Source of the DNA: Nocardioides terrigena
GTDB taxonomy: Bacteria; Actinomycetota; Actinomycetes; Propionibacteriales; Nocardioidaceae
NCBI RefSeq assembly: GCF_003047265.1
Contig: NZ_PZYY01000011.1
Location: 1 to 64,000, forward strand
DNA length: 64,000 nt
Direction of reading: 5' to 3'
In this document: positions 15,829 through 24,702 of the stretch, piece after piece
How positions within the stretch are numbered: the first letter of the stretch is position 1
Layout of the letters: each line of letters starts with the position of its first letter
Program-made: the position numbers and the translations under genes
The notes under the pieces: model-generated
The model's input: the letters and a program-made list of their open reading frames with translations, nothing else
Database searches by the model: none
What the model was told of the DNA's origin: nothing

Positions 15829-17775
15829 TCAAGGACGGACGGTGTACGTCCACCGAGGTTGGCCGCCCCACGTGAAGGTGTCGACCTCAGTCAGGCAGTC
15901 GAGGTCCAGCTCGCGCGTCGCGACGATCGTCGTCAGCTCGGTCAACCGCTCGGCAACGACGCACGGAGAGCCGGTGATCCGGATGGCGTCAGGACTCGGG
16001 TTGTCGAAGACCAGCCGGTCGTCCTCGTTCCAGGTGAACCAGATGAACGATCCTCCCCTGTTCCACACGTCCTCATGAGCGCGACCCGGGTCCAGCTTCT
16101 CCCACTCCTCGACGTCCGGCCCAGCCATCTGCCGACCCGTCAGCGCAGGAACCCCGGTCGCAATCATCAGTGTGTCCACGGAGTACGCGTCCGAGGCCCA
16201 GACCACGCCATCTGCTCGCGCCCTGCGCCCGGACTCGAGCATGTCCTTCGCAACGCTGCTCTCACGGAGGTCAGCCAGGCCGAAGAGGAGTGGGTTCACG
16301 TTCCAGACGAGGGAGAAGGCGAGCACTCCCCCCAGCACGTAGCCCCATGGTGCCCGCGGCCGATACGTGAGGAGGAAGACGACGACTGCCACGGCGAGAG
16401 CGGCGATCCATATCGTCCGCACGGACAGCTCCGGAACGTTCTGGACCCTCAGGAGCGACCCTGCGTAGCCCGTCACGATCGCTGTCACACCGGCCGCGAG
16501 CACGGAGAAGGCCACACTTCCCCGTTTGGCCGTTCCTGGGAGGACCAGGCAGAGCAGTATGACGGCGAGGTGGCCCACCACCTGGGCTGCGCGCCCCGCG
16601 GGGACCATGTTGACCAGTGGTATCCGGTAACCGAGGGCACCGAAGTCGACCGTGGACCAGATCATCCAGAAACCGGTGATCGACAGCACAGTGACAACTG
16701 CCCAACGGTGCCCCACCACTCGCGCGAGGAAGCCTCGTGCGAGAAGAAGCACCGCCAGCACGAGACCGATAGTGAATCCCGACGAGATCTCGCTCTGGTT
16801 TCCGCCAACAACAGCGTCGACCTCGGTGAGGATGTCGAGGTTGGTGGCTCCGAACAACGTCTGCATCGAGTGGGCTGCGCCGGTGGCCAGGCGGGCACCG
16901 GGATACACGGTGCCCCGCGCCGCCTCGAGCGCTTCCCAGTTCTCCCACAGGACGGCTCCCAGCAGCAGGACGGTCAGGACTCCGACGGAGCCGATGGTGA
17001 CGAGCGCGGACCGCCGCGCGCCGGCCCGTGCCAGCAGGCCTGCCGCCATCCCCAGCACGACTGCGGGGACCAGGACCAGAGCCCACGGGGGGTACAGCAA
17101 CGGGGTGCGCACGAGCAGCACCGCGCTGGCCATGCCCCAGATCACCGCACGCAGGTAGCGGCCCTCATGCGCCGCGAGAGCGGCTCGTTGGAGCGAGACA
17201 GCGCCTGCGAAGGCGAACCCGAGGATGCCCACGGAGGTGTTGGACCACCACGCGTTGTGGGGCGAGAACGCGATCAGCGCGACGGCGAAGTAGCCGATCC
17301 ACCGACTTCCGGTGAGCACACGGAACCAGGCGGGTGCTGCCAGGACGAGGAGGAGCGTGCCCAACCACCCTCGTGCTGACATCAGCACCTGGTCGGGGAG
17401 CAGGGGACCCAGCTTGAGCGCCGTACCGTCCAGGAAGAGAACGGTCGTGATGGGGCCCGAGGGAAGCACCGACAGCATCTCTTGGGGTGCCGTGAGCGGG
17501 TTGACGTCCTCCGCGCTGCCGGTCGCCGTCACACCGATCCCGAGCGGTGTCGAAGTGAGGTACTCGTCGGACCTGATTGCCCGTGCCTCACCCAGCATCA
17601 CCCCGACGGGATTGGCGGCGTCCTCCCGCAGCTCGGGTGTGCCTATGGAGGACTGCGACATCCCTGACAGGGAGACAAGGACGAACGCGACGACGGGAAC
17701 GATCACGTGCCACGGCAGGGAAGCGAGCTGGGCTCTCCGATCGGGAGACACGGCACGTCGACCGGATGACACCAT
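15829..17775 (-). CDS. multispanning membrane protein, GT-C-like glycosyltransferase candidate
   Basis: This 648-residue integral membrane protein has around 12-13 hydrophobic segments between residues 20 and 510 and a soluble C-terminal part of about 130 residues. The first external loop carries RSDEYLTSTPLG, a motif (RSDE-x-x-x-x-TP) seen in actinobacterial polytopic proteins related to YfhO and GT-C enzymes; the acidic pair could bind a lipid-phosphate sugar donor. GAGGAG precedes the ATG by 5 bases. It is divergent from a polyprenyl-phosphate-type GT2 gene, a pairing that suggests lipid-linked sugar made inside and transferred outside. The exact reaction is not known. Confidence 0.7.
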   Translation of the reverse strand: MVSSGRRAVSPDRRAQLASLPWHVIVPVVAFVLVSLSGMSQSSIGTPELREDAANPVGVMLGEARAIRSDEYLTSTPLGIGVTATGSAEDVNPLTAPQEMLSVLPSGPITTVLFLDGTALKLGPLLPDQVLMSARGWLGTLLLVLAAPAWFRVLTGSRWIGYFAVALIAFSPHNAWWSNTSVGILGFAFAGAVSLQRAALAAHEGRYLRAVIWGMASAVLLVRTPLLYPPWALVLVPAVVLGMAAGLLARAGARRSALVTIGSVGVLTVLLLGAVLWENWEALEAARGTVYPGARLATGAAHSMQTLFGATNLDILTEVDAVVGGNQSEISSGFTIGLVLAVLLLARGFLARVVGHRWAVVTVLSITGFWMIWSTVDFGALGYRIPLVNMVPAGRAAQVVGHLAVILLCLVLPGTAKRGSVAFSVLAAGVTAIVTGYAGSLLRVQNVPELSVRTIWIAALAVAVVVFLLTYRPRAPWGYVLGGVLAFSLVWNVNPLLFGLADLRESSVAKDMLESGRRARADGVVWASDAYSVDTLMIATGVPALTGRQMAGPDVEEWEKLDPGRAHEDVWNRGGSFIWFTWNEDDRLVFDNPSPDAIRITGSPCVVAERLTELTTIVATRELDLDCLTEVDTFTWGGQPRWTYTVRP

Positions 17776-17953
17776 GGAGCTCCTCAGCAGGCAGGTTGAG
17801 CGAGGATCAGCGTATACGTGTTGGTTTCCCTCCCAGGACCGCAGCCCCGCCCCCCGGAGCCGGGCGCGTTGGGGTTCGCCCTCCAGGCGGCGTGCCCGGG
17901 TGACCAGCCCGACCTCCAGCGCGGGGGCGACTGCTGCGCCCCATCGGCGCTGT

Positions 17954-17959
17954 TAGCAT
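17954..17959 (+). promoter_or_regulatory. -10 box of a likely leaderless promoter
   Basis: TAGCAT ends 7 bases before the ATG at 17967, and no ribosome binding site is visible. It would drive the three overlapping genes 17967-20085. Confidence 0.6.
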
Positions 17960-17966
17960 TCCCGTC

Positions 17967-18791
17967 ATGCGTGGGGACGGATCAGATCTGCGCGTGCTGA
18001 TCATCGTGCCCGCATGGAACGAACAGGACTCCATCGCGGCCACCGTCACCGAGATTCGCACGTGTCTGACGACGGCGGACCTCCTGGTCGTCGACGATGG
18101 CTCGACTGACAGGACCTTCGAGAGAGCCACCGAGGCCGGGGCGACGGTGTGCTCGCTGCCCTACAACCTCGGTGTGGGCGGGGCAATGCGGACGGGTTAC
18201 CGCCACGCCCTGCGCGAGGGTTACGACGTCGCGGTGCAGATCGACGCCGACGGCCAGCACGATCCGCGGTTCCTCCCGCTGCTGCTCGAGCAGCTCGGCC
18301 ACGCGGACGTGGTGATCGGGGCTCGCTTCGCCGACAGGGACGATCCCTACAAGGTGCGCGGCCCGCGCCGCTGGGCGATGATCCTTCTCGCTGCGGTGCT
18401 TTCCCGCGTCGCCAAGGCGCGGCTCACCGATGTGACCTCGGGATTCAGGGTGTCCAACCGCCGCGCGATCTCCGTCTTTGCCGCGCACTATCCTGCGGAG
18501 TACCTCGGCGACACGGTCGAGTCCCTCGTCATCGCCTGTCGCGCCGGTTGCACCGTCACGCAGGTGCCAGTGACGATGCGCCCCCGGGCCGCCGGCACGG
18601 CCTCCCAGTCACCCTGGCGCGCGACCCTCTACCTCTTCCGGGCGGTGGTCGCCCTACTCCTGGCCCTGGTGCGTGACTGGCCGGCCCAGTTCGACGACGG
18701 TGTCACGAAGGCGGACGCACACGGTCGCGCCTCCCTGCCGGTGGATCCGGAGACACCCACCGACGCCCCCTCGAAAGAGGTCCGCCGATGA
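17967..18791 (+). CDS. family 2 glycosyltransferase (DPM1/polyprenyl-phosphate type)
   Basis: This 274-residue GT-A enzyme shows LRVLIIVPAWNEQDSI, the nucleotide-binding DDGSTDRT, the metal motif QIDADGQHDP and the acceptor-side TSGFRVSNRR. This order is typical of dolichol/undecaprenyl-phosphate mannosyl- or glucosyltransferases, which charge a polyprenyl-phosphate carrier at the inner face of the membrane. One hydrophobic stretch near residue 230 could anchor it. ATGA overlap joins it to the DUF2304 gene, a frequent pairing. Confidence 0.88.
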   Translation: MRGDGSDLRVLIIVPAWNEQDSIAATVTEIRTCLTTADLLVVDDGSTDRTFERATEAGATVCSLPYNLGVGGAMRTGYRHALREGYDVAVQIDADGQHDPRFLPLLLEQLGHADVVIGARFADRDDPYKVRGPRRWAMILLAAVLSRVAKARLTDVTSGFRVSNRRAISVFAAHYPAEYLGDTVESLVIACRAGCTVTQVPVTMRPRAAGTASQSPWRATLYLFRAVVALLLALVRDWPAQFDDGVTKADAHGRASLPVDPETPTDAPSKEVRR

Positions 18792-19192
18792 GCGCGAGCG
18801 CCGTCCTGGGCATCGTGGGCTCCGCGATCATCCTCCTGTCGTTGTTCGAGATGATGCGCCGCCACCGACTGAGGGAGAAGTACGCGCTGATCTGGGCTGT
18901 GGTGGCCATCTTCGTGATGTTCGTGGCGGCTTTCCCACTGGTGCTGCAGGCGGTCGCGCAAGCGCTCGGGATCCAGGTACCGGCGAATCTCCTGTTCTTC
19001 GGCGCCTCCATCCTGATCATGGTGCTCACCCTCCAGCACAGCTCCGAGCTGGGCAGGCTCGAGGAGCGCACCCGCACGCTGGCGGAGGAGATCGCACTCC
19101 TCCGGCTCGCTATCGAACGTCCCGGAGGCCTGGCCCGCTCCTCCAGCACCACGCAGAAGCCCGAGGAAACACCACCCGGTGAGGACGAATGA
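18788..19192 (+). CDS. DUF2304 small membrane protein
   Basis: This 134-residue protein has three hydrophobic segments (about residues 4-20, 32-55 and 68-82), then a charged helix (LGRLEERTRTLAEEIALLR) that may form a coiled coil. DUF2304 proteins usually accompany GT2 polyprenyl-phosphate glycosyltransferases, probably as partners or flippase-like helpers; no activity is proven. It overlaps both neighbours by 4 bases (ATGA), so the three genes are translationally coupled. Confidence 0.85.
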   Translation: MSASAVLGIVGSAIILLSLFEMMRRHRLREKYALIWAVVAIFVMFVAAFPLVLQAVAQALGIQVPANLLFFGASILIMVLTLQHSSELGRLEERTRTLAEEIALLRLAIERPGGLARSSSTTQKPEETPPGEDE

Positions 19193-20085
19193 CCGGCGAG
19201 CCGACACTCGAGATCTTTGTCCCCTTCTGGGGAGATCCGGTCCTGTTGTACGCCTGCATCGAGAGCGTCAAGGCCCAGAGCGACCCTGCGTGGGTGCTCA
19301 CAGTGGTCGACGACTGCTACCCCGATGAGTCCGTCGCCGCGCACTTTGCCGCGGAATCCGATCCGCGGATCACCTATCTGCGCAACGAGCAGAACCTCGG
19401 CATCACGGCCAACTACGATAGGTGCCGCGAGCTCGCCTCGGCGGACCTGATGATGTTCCTGGGGTGCGACGACCTGCTGCTGCCGGACTTCGTGTCGCGC
19501 GTCAAGGACCTGCACCGGGAGTTCCCCGCTGCAGCGACGCTCCAGCTGGGCGTCGGGGTGATCGACGAGCACGGGTCCTCCATCGACCCGCTCACCGACA
19601 AGGTGAAGCGCGCGATCAGGCCCCGGGTGCAGCACCGTGCCGAGCTGGGCGGCGAACAGCTGGCCGGCAGCCTCCTGCGGGGTGACTGGCTCTACTGGCC
19701 GTCGCTCGTCTTCCGCACCGAGGCGATCCAGCGCTACCGCTTCCGGGAGGGGCTCCCGATCATCCAGGACCTGGCGCTCGTCATCGACATGACGGCCGCC
19801 GGCGAGACCCTGGCGGTCGACCGGGAGGTCTGCTTCGCCTACCGCCGGCACGGTGCCAGTGCATCGTCCTCCAGCCTCCTCCACGGCTCCCGCTTCGCGG
19901 ACGAGCGGCGCTACTACCGCGATGCCGCCGAGCAGATGTCCTCGCTCGGCTGGCGCCGGGCCGCCCGCACGGCGCGACTGCGCTGGACGTCGCGCCTGCA
20001 CGCGGTCACCCTCGTCCCGTCCGCGCTGAGGGCGCGGGACGGTGCCGGCCTTCGCACCCTGTGGGCGCACACCGCCGAGCGCTGA
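19189..20085 (+). CDS. family 2 glycosyltransferase
   Basis: This 298-residue GT-A enzyme begins LEIFVPFWGDPVLLYACIESV. It has VVDDCYPD in the nucleotide-binding loop and MFLGCDDLLLPDFV as the metal-binding region (CDD). It has no membrane segment and should act in the cytoplasm on a lipid-linked acceptor. It is last in a coupled three-gene unit and ends inside a palindrome shared with the convergent GT4 gene. Donor and acceptor are unknown. Confidence 0.85.
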   Translation: MTGEPTLEIFVPFWGDPVLLYACIESVKAQSDPAWVLTVVDDCYPDESVAAHFAAESDPRITYLRNEQNLGITANYDRCRELASADLMMFLGCDDLLLPDFVSRVKDLHREFPAAATLQLGVGVIDEHGSSIDPLTDKVKRAIRPRVQHRAELGGEQLAGSLLRGDWLYWPSLVFRTEAIQRYRFREGLPIIQDLALVIDMTAAGETLAVDREVCFAYRRHGASASSSSLLHGSRFADERRYYRDAAEQMSSLGWRRAARTARLRWTSRLHAVTLVPSALRARDGAGLRTLWAHTAER

Positions 20086-20100
20086 GCGCGCCTTCAGCGC
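20079..20100. terminator. palindrome holding both convergent stop codons
   Basis: GCGCTGA at 20079-20085 and TCAGCGC at 20094-20100 are perfect inverted arms around an 8-base loop. The left arm contains the plus-strand TGA and the right arm the minus-strand TGA, so one hairpin can end both transcripts. Confidence 0.55.
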
Positions 20101-21212
20101 CCGGCGAGGGTGAGCTCGAAGATCGCCAACGTTTCCTCGGCGACCCGCTCCCACGAGAACTGCGCCGCCTGCTCCAATCCGGCGGCCGCCATGGCCGGCA
20201 GCACGTCAGGACGGGTGGAGACCGTACGGATCGCGCCCGCGATGGATTCCAGGTCGAGCGGATCGAACCAGAGCGCCGCGTCCCCGCCCACCTCACGCAG
20301 CACGGGGAGGTCCGAGGCCAGCACGGGTAGTCCCTCGACCATGGCCTCCAGCACCGGCAGGCCGAAACCCTCGGCCAGGGTCGGGAAGACCATCGCGCGC
20401 GCACGGCTACGTAATCCTCGCAGCTCGTCGTCCTCCACCCAGCCCCGCAGCTCGACCCACTCACCCATCCCGGTCTCGGTGACCACCGCGGCGAGGGGGT
20501 CCTCACCGCGACCGCCCGTGATCACCAAGCGGGGCCGGTCCTCCTCGTCGACCAGGGCCATGGCGCGGATCAGCCGGTCCCAGTTCTTGTGCGGGCGACG
20601 CTGTCCGCTGGCCAGGAGCAGGTTCTCGGCCGCCCGGTCCACGAACGGGACCTCCTCGGGACGGTCGGCCGCGAGCAGCACCACGTGCAGGCGCTCGCGG
20701 GGGAAGCCGAGGTACTTGACGATCTCGTCCGCGGAGACCTGGCTGTCGGTGATCAGGCGCCTCGCATTGGCCGCGGCTCGTCGCTCCATCCACATCACCG
20801 GACGCGTGTAGAGAGGCGTCGTCATCAGGTCGGGATGGCTCCAGTAGAGCATGTCGTGCAGGGTGATGACCGTGGGCATCGAGGTGCGGATCGGCCCGAG
20901 TGTCGCCGGGCAGTGCACCAGGTCGGCCTGTCGTCGCCGGGCATGCCAACCGGAGCCGACCAGCTCGCCGAAGGCCCAGACGAACCGGTTCTCACCGCTC
21001 ATCCGGGACCGGATCACATCGCCGGGAAACCAGGACAGGTCCAACCGAGCGCCCTCCTTGCTGGCGAGCGCGACGAAGTCGAGGCCCGTGTCCATCCGGC
21101 CCAGCTGGCGGTAGAGCTCTCGGGTGTACGTCTCCATCCCACCCTTGGTGCCTGTGTACGACAACAGGTCCACCAGCACAAGCGGACGATCCCCCACGTC
21201 AGTTCCCCTCAT
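20094..21212 (-). CDS. family 4 glycosyltransferase
   Basis: This 372-residue GT-B enzyme has an N-terminal acceptor domain (VLVDLLSYTGTKGGMETYTREL), a central LLASGQRRPHKNWDRLIRA, and the C-terminal donor site FPTLAEGFGLPVLEAMVEGLPVL with the EGFGLP signature and ASDLPVLREVGG. Such enzymes add a retained-configuration hexose to a growing glycan. Its ATG lies within the last 14 bases of the flippase gene, so the two form one unit. The donor sugar cannot be read from sequence. Confidence 0.9.
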   Translation of the reverse strand: MRGTDVGDRPLVLVDLLSYTGTKGGMETYTRELYRQLGRMDTGLDFVALASKEGARLDLSWFPGDVIRSRMSGENRFVWAFGELVGSGWHARRRQADLVHCPATLGPIRTSMPTVITLHDMLYWSHPDLMTTPLYTRPVMWMERRAAANARRLITDSQVSADEIVKYLGFPRERLHVVLLAADRPEEVPFVDRAAENLLLASGQRRPHKNWDRLIRAMALVDEEDRPRLVITGGRGEDPLAAVVTETGMGEWVELRGWVEDDELRGLRSRARAMVFPTLAEGFGLPVLEAMVEGLPVLASDLPVLREVGGDAALWFDPLDLESIAGAIRTVSTRPDVLPAMAAAGLEQAAQFSWERVAEETLAIFELTLAGR

Positions 21213-22461
21213 CTCTCACCGTGCCGGACTCCTGCAGGCTGGGACGGGCAAACCTAACCGATCTGCCGTGCAGCGCCGTCAGATGCACCAGGGTCCCGGC
21301 GACGGGGCCGAGAAGGAGTGACCCGATGACCCTGGCCTCGAGCGAGCCCGGTATGAGCAGAACGCCGAACGCCACCACTGTCGCGACGATCCAACCGGCG
21401 AGGAAGATCACATGACGGTTGAGCCCGATGGCCACCGCGCCCGACACCGTGAGCAGGGCGAGCAAACCGCTGGCGACAAGGAGGGTCGCAAAGATTGCAC
21501 CGGAGACGAGATAGTCCGGATTGACGATCCGCAGCGTCCAGGGACCGATCAGCCAGGCGAGCACTGTCCCCAGGCACGTCAGCCCCGCCAGGACGAGCAG
21601 AGCCGGGAGCACCGCGCGGGGCCCCCGCAGCACGACCCTTGTCACCAGCACGTTCTGGTAGGCGCCGAGGGGCACGAGCAGGGGCGCCCGCGACAGGGAG
21701 ACGGCCAGCATGAGCGGTGCAGCGGTCTCGAACACCACCTGGTCGGTGGTCAGGCCGAGGAGGACCGGGTAACCCACGAGGAGCAGCGATGACGCCGCCG
21801 CAGCAGCGCAGGCCGCCAGCAACCGGCCGTAGAGTCCACGCGGGTCGACGTCGGACCGGACCGCCCACAATGCGCGGTAACGCCGGGAGACGACGCTGAG
21901 CACCAGCCACGCGCCGGACGCGGCTGCCGTGGCCCAGGCAAATCCGAGAAGCGGGGCGGACAGCGCCGCGGCCAGGGCGGTGAGCACGAGCCGGAGGCTC
22001 GGTTCGACCGCGACCAGCAGGCTGTAGGCCCGCCACTCGCCCGTGCCGGACGCAGCACCGGCCAGGCTCGAGTGGACCGCAAACAGGAGCACACCCGTGG
22101 TGGTCACCACCAGCAGGGACACCCAGTCGGATCCGAACAGCCTGGGCGCCCACATCGCCCCACTGGCAGCCAGGCCAGCGGTCATTGCGACGCCGACCGA
22201 CAGCACGACAGGCACGACACGGGTTCGGCCCGAGCGGCCCCTGCTGGCGACCACGGCACGGGTCGTCTCGGTGGTCAGACCCGTGAGCACGCCGTAGACG
22301 GAGAACAGAGCACCCCAGAACACCAGGAAGTATGCGTTCGTCGCCGGTGACAACGTGCGCGCCGCCAGGATCAGCACGAGGTATCCGGTCACCCCACTGA
22401 CGAGGGCGGCCATGAGGACGAGTCCACCCGGGTTGCGCAGGTCGAACATCCTGGACGGCAC
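21199..22461 (-). CDS. polysaccharide flippase-like membrane protein (Wzx/MOP type)
   Basis: This 420-residue protein has about 12 evenly spaced hydrophobic helices with short basic cytoplasmic loops, starting with GGLVLMAALVSGVTGYLVLILA. This resembles oligosaccharide flippases of the MOP superfamily, which move lipid-linked repeat units across the membrane. I chose the GTG at 22461 because TACCCT lies 8 bases upstream; ATG at 22449 is the alternative. It overlaps the following GT4 gene by 14 bases. Family-level confidence is moderate because MOP proteins share few fixed residues. Confidence 0.75.
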   Translation of the reverse strand: MPSRMFDLRNPGGLVLMAALVSGVTGYLVLILAARTLSPATNAYFLVFWGALFSVYGVLTGLTTETTRAVVASRGRSGRTRVVPVVLSVGVAMTAGLAASGAMWAPRLFGSDWVSLLVVTTTGVLLFAVHSSLAGAASGTGEWRAYSLLVAVEPSLRLVLTALAAALSAPLLGFAWATAAASGAWLVLSVVSRRYRALWAVRSDVDPRGLYGRLLAACAAAAASSLLLVGYPVLLGLTTDQVVFETAAPLMLAVSLSRAPLLVPLGAYQNVLVTRVVLRGPRAVLPALLVLAGLTCLGTVLAWLIGPWTLRIVNPDYLVSGAIFATLLVASGLLALLTVSGAVAIGLNRHVIFLAGWIVATVVAFGVLLIPGSLEARVIGSLLLGPVAGTLVHLTALHGRSVRFARPSLQESGTVRDEGN

Positions 22462-22469
22462 GAGCGCCA

Positions 22470-22475
22470 AGGGTA
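22470..22475 (-). promoter_or_regulatory. -10 candidate for the flippase-GT4 unit
   Basis: TACCCT on the minus strand lies 8 bases before the GTG at 22461, matching the leaderless layout seen elsewhere in this window. Confidence 0.45.
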
Positions 22476-22524
22476 GTCGAGCGGTCCCGGCCCGATGTCG
22501 ACTCCAGCGCGGCGGCGGCGTGTG

Positions 22525-22530
22525 TAGGGT
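22525..22530 (+). promoter_or_regulatory. -10 candidate for the 22571 gene
   Basis: TAGGGT lies 40 bases before the start codon. Unlike its neighbours this gene has a leader of about 33 bases with a good AGGAGGG site at 22557-22563. Confidence 0.45.
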
Positions 22531-22570
22531 CACGCCTGTCCTCGACGGGTGACGACAGGAGGGTCCCGAG

Positions 22571-23515
22571 ATGTTGCGAGAGCAGTTGGTGGTGCGTGCC
22601 CCGCGGCTCGCGCATGCGTTGCAGCAGCTACGGCGGCACACTCCCGGTGCGGTCGTTGCGGAGGTAGAGCACAACCGGGCCCTGATGGGCCGAATGCTGG
22701 CCACCCAGCTTCCGCGCGAGGTGACGTCGTTGGCGGAGGCCGAGTTCAAGGTCTTCTCGCAGTTCGGCGAGGACGGCATCATCCAGTTTCTCCTCCGGCA
22801 CCTCGACGGCGTTCCTGAGTCCTTCGTCGAGTTCGGGGTGGAGACCTACCGCGAGTCGAACACCCGTTTCCTGCTCCGCAAGGACAACTGGCGAGGACTG
22901 GTCATCGACGGCAGCGAGACCAACGTCTCCACCATCAAGCGCCTTCCGGAGTACTGGATGCACGACCTCACCGCCGTTGCCAGCTTCATCACCCGGGACA
23001 ACATCAACGACATCTTCCGCGAGGCGGGCTTCACCGACGAGATCGGGCTGCTGAGCATCGACATCGACGGCAACGACTACTGGATCTGGAAGGCCATCGA
23101 CGTCATCTCGCCGGTCATCGTCGTGGCGGAGTACAACAGCGTGTTCGGCCGTGACGCAGCGGTGACGGTGCCGTACGACCCCGCCTTCACCCGGCGAGCC
23201 GCCCACCACTCCAATCTCTACTTCGGGGCATCGCTGCGAGCGCTGTGCCTGCTCGGCGAGGAGAACGGGTACTCGCTGGTGGGGTGCAACTCCAGCGGCA
23301 ACAATGCCTTCTTCGTACGCCGGGACCGTCTCGGTGACCTGCCGACCCCGGACGTCGCCAGCGGCTACGTCGAATCAAGGATCCGGGAGTCTCGGGATCC
23401 CCACGGCAACCTGACGTACCTCGCCGGCCAGGACCGCCTCGAGGAGATCTGGCACCTGCCCGTGCACGACGTCATCACTGGAGAGCTGCGGGCCCTGCGC
23501 GACGTGGTGGGCTGA
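22571..23515 (+). CDS. FkbM-like methyltransferase-fold protein
   Basis: This 314-residue protein contains FSQFGEDGIIQFLL, SFVEFGVETY and WRGLVIDGSETN, then LLSIDIDGNDYWIWKAI. This pattern is shared with FkbM-type SAM-dependent methyltransferases found in glycan clusters (FGED start, E-x-G motif, IDIDG acidic loop). The classical glycine-rich SAM loop is modified to EFGVETY, so methyl transfer is likely but unproven. AGGAGGG stands 7 bases before the ATG. It is probably an O-methyltransferase acting on a sugar or lipid-linked glycan. Confidence 0.65.
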   Translation: MLREQLVVRAPRLAHALQQLRRHTPGAVVAEVEHNRALMGRMLATQLPREVTSLAEAEFKVFSQFGEDGIIQFLLRHLDGVPESFVEFGVETYRESNTRFLLRKDNWRGLVIDGSETNVSTIKRLPEYWMHDLTAVASFITRDNINDIFREAGFTDEIGLLSIDIDGNDYWIWKAIDVISPVIVVAEYNSVFGRDAAVTVPYDPAFTRRAAHHSNLYFGASLRALCLLGEENGYSLVGCNSSGNNAFFVRRDRLGDLPTPDVASGYVESRIRESRDPHGNLTYLAGQDRLEEIWHLPVHDVITGELRALRDVVG

Positions 23516-23540
23516 TTCGGCGCGCACTCGTCTGCATTGC

Positions 23541-23546
23541 TAGCCT
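23541..23546 (+). promoter_or_regulatory. -10 box of a likely leaderless promoter
   Basis: TAGCCT lies 8 bases before the ATG at 23555 with no ribosome binding site between them. Confidence 0.5.
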
Positions 23547-23554
23547 CGCGGACC

Positions 23555-24634
23555 ATGGGGGTTGAAGTCATGACCGGCGACACAGCGGCCGCCCCTCGCA
23601 CCTGGGGGCCCGTGCGACTGGCCGATCGCCTCGGCACCCGCGACAACAACTTCGACGTACTCCGACTGGTCGCGGCCTGGTCCGTGCTGGTATCCCATTC
23701 CTTCGCCCTGCTGGGTCTCGCCGAGCCGTTGGCAGTCTTCGGCACGACGCTGGGCAACGTCGCAGTCCTTGTCTTCTTCGCCGTCAGCGGACTGCTGATC
23801 CGTCGCAGCTGGGAGCACGACCCCAGATCCCGGGACTTCTGGACCAAGCGGGCCCTGCGACTGCTGCCGGCGCTCTTCACCGTCGCCGTCGTCACCGCAT
23901 TCGTGCTCGGCCCAGCGGTGACGAAGCTGTCGGGAGCGGACTACTTCTCGTCGTGGGAGACGTGGATCTATCCCGTGCGGGTCACCGCTCTCTACACGTT
24001 CGGCGCGCCCCTCCCGGGAGTCTTCGAGGACAACCTCTACCCCGGGGTGAACGGACCACTCTGGAGCCTTCCGGTCGAGGTCTTCGCCTACTTCTGCTTG
24101 TTCGTGCTCGGTATCAGCGGCCTCCTCGCTCGCCGGCTCGTGGTCACCATCGTGGCGGGCGCCAGCCTCGTCTGGGCGGGCTGGTGGGTGACCGTGACCT
24201 CCGAGGCTGTCGGAGCCACCTACGTCATCGCAGCCTTCGCCGTCGGTGCCGCTGCCTACTCCTGGCGAGAGCAGATCGTGCTGTGGTGGCCAGCCGCAGT
24301 CGCCCTGGTCCCGATCTGCGTGCTCGCCGGACTTGGCCCGGACCCACTGCGCGTCGTCATCTGGACCGTTGCTGCGGTCTACCTCTCGTACTGGTTCGCG
24401 TACGCCGTACCGGTGATCGGTCGACCGCTCGTGCGCTACGGAGACGCGTCCTACGGCGTCTACATATGGGCCTTCCCCATCCAGCAGACCTTGGTCCAGG
24501 CGGGAGTCGACAACCCGTGGGTCGTGATGGCCGTCAGCACGCCGATCGTGTGGGTGCTGGCCATCGCCTCCTGGCGCCTCATCGAACGTCCGGCCCTCCG
24601 CCGCAAGCCACGGCCCACCCGTCGCACGGTCTGA
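23555..24634 (+). CDS. membrane acyltransferase family 3 (OafA-like)
   Basis: This 359-residue protein has about 10 transmembrane helices. The family motif is near the N-terminus: NNFDVLRLVAAWSVLVSHSF, whose His is the proposed catalytic residue. FFAVSGLLIRRSW and FWTKRALRLLP follow, carrying the conserved Arg residues. Such enzymes O-acylate (often O-acetylate) sugars on the outer face of the membrane. There is no fused SGNH domain. A second in-frame ATG at codon 6 is a possible start. Confidence 0.9.
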   Translation: MGVEVMTGDTAAAPRTWGPVRLADRLGTRDNNFDVLRLVAAWSVLVSHSFALLGLAEPLAVFGTTLGNVAVLVFFAVSGLLIRRSWEHDPRSRDFWTKRALRLLPALFTVAVVTAFVLGPAVTKLSGADYFSSWETWIYPVRVTALYTFGAPLPGVFEDNLYPGVNGPLWSLPVEVFAYFCLFVLGISGLLARRLVVTIVAGASLVWAGWWVTVTSEAVGATYVIAAFAVGAAAYSWREQIVLWWPAAVALVPICVLAGLGPDPLRVVIWTVAAVYLSYWFAYAVPVIGRPLVRYGDASYGVYIWAFPIQQTLVQAGVDNPWVVMAVSTPIVWVLAIASWRLIERPALRRKPRPTRRTV

Positions 24635-24702
24635 CGCATTCAGGCTCGTCACCAACCCTTACCGACCGACGCACGTCCTCCTCCCGAAAGGCACAGCCCC
24701 GC

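Noticed and set aside
9443..16078. A 2211-codon open frame on the plus strand
   Set aside because: It runs antisense through rplU, rne, DUF2344 and the winged-helix gene, and its sequence is Gly/Arg/Val-rich with no motif. High GC removes stop codons in the antisense frame of long genes.
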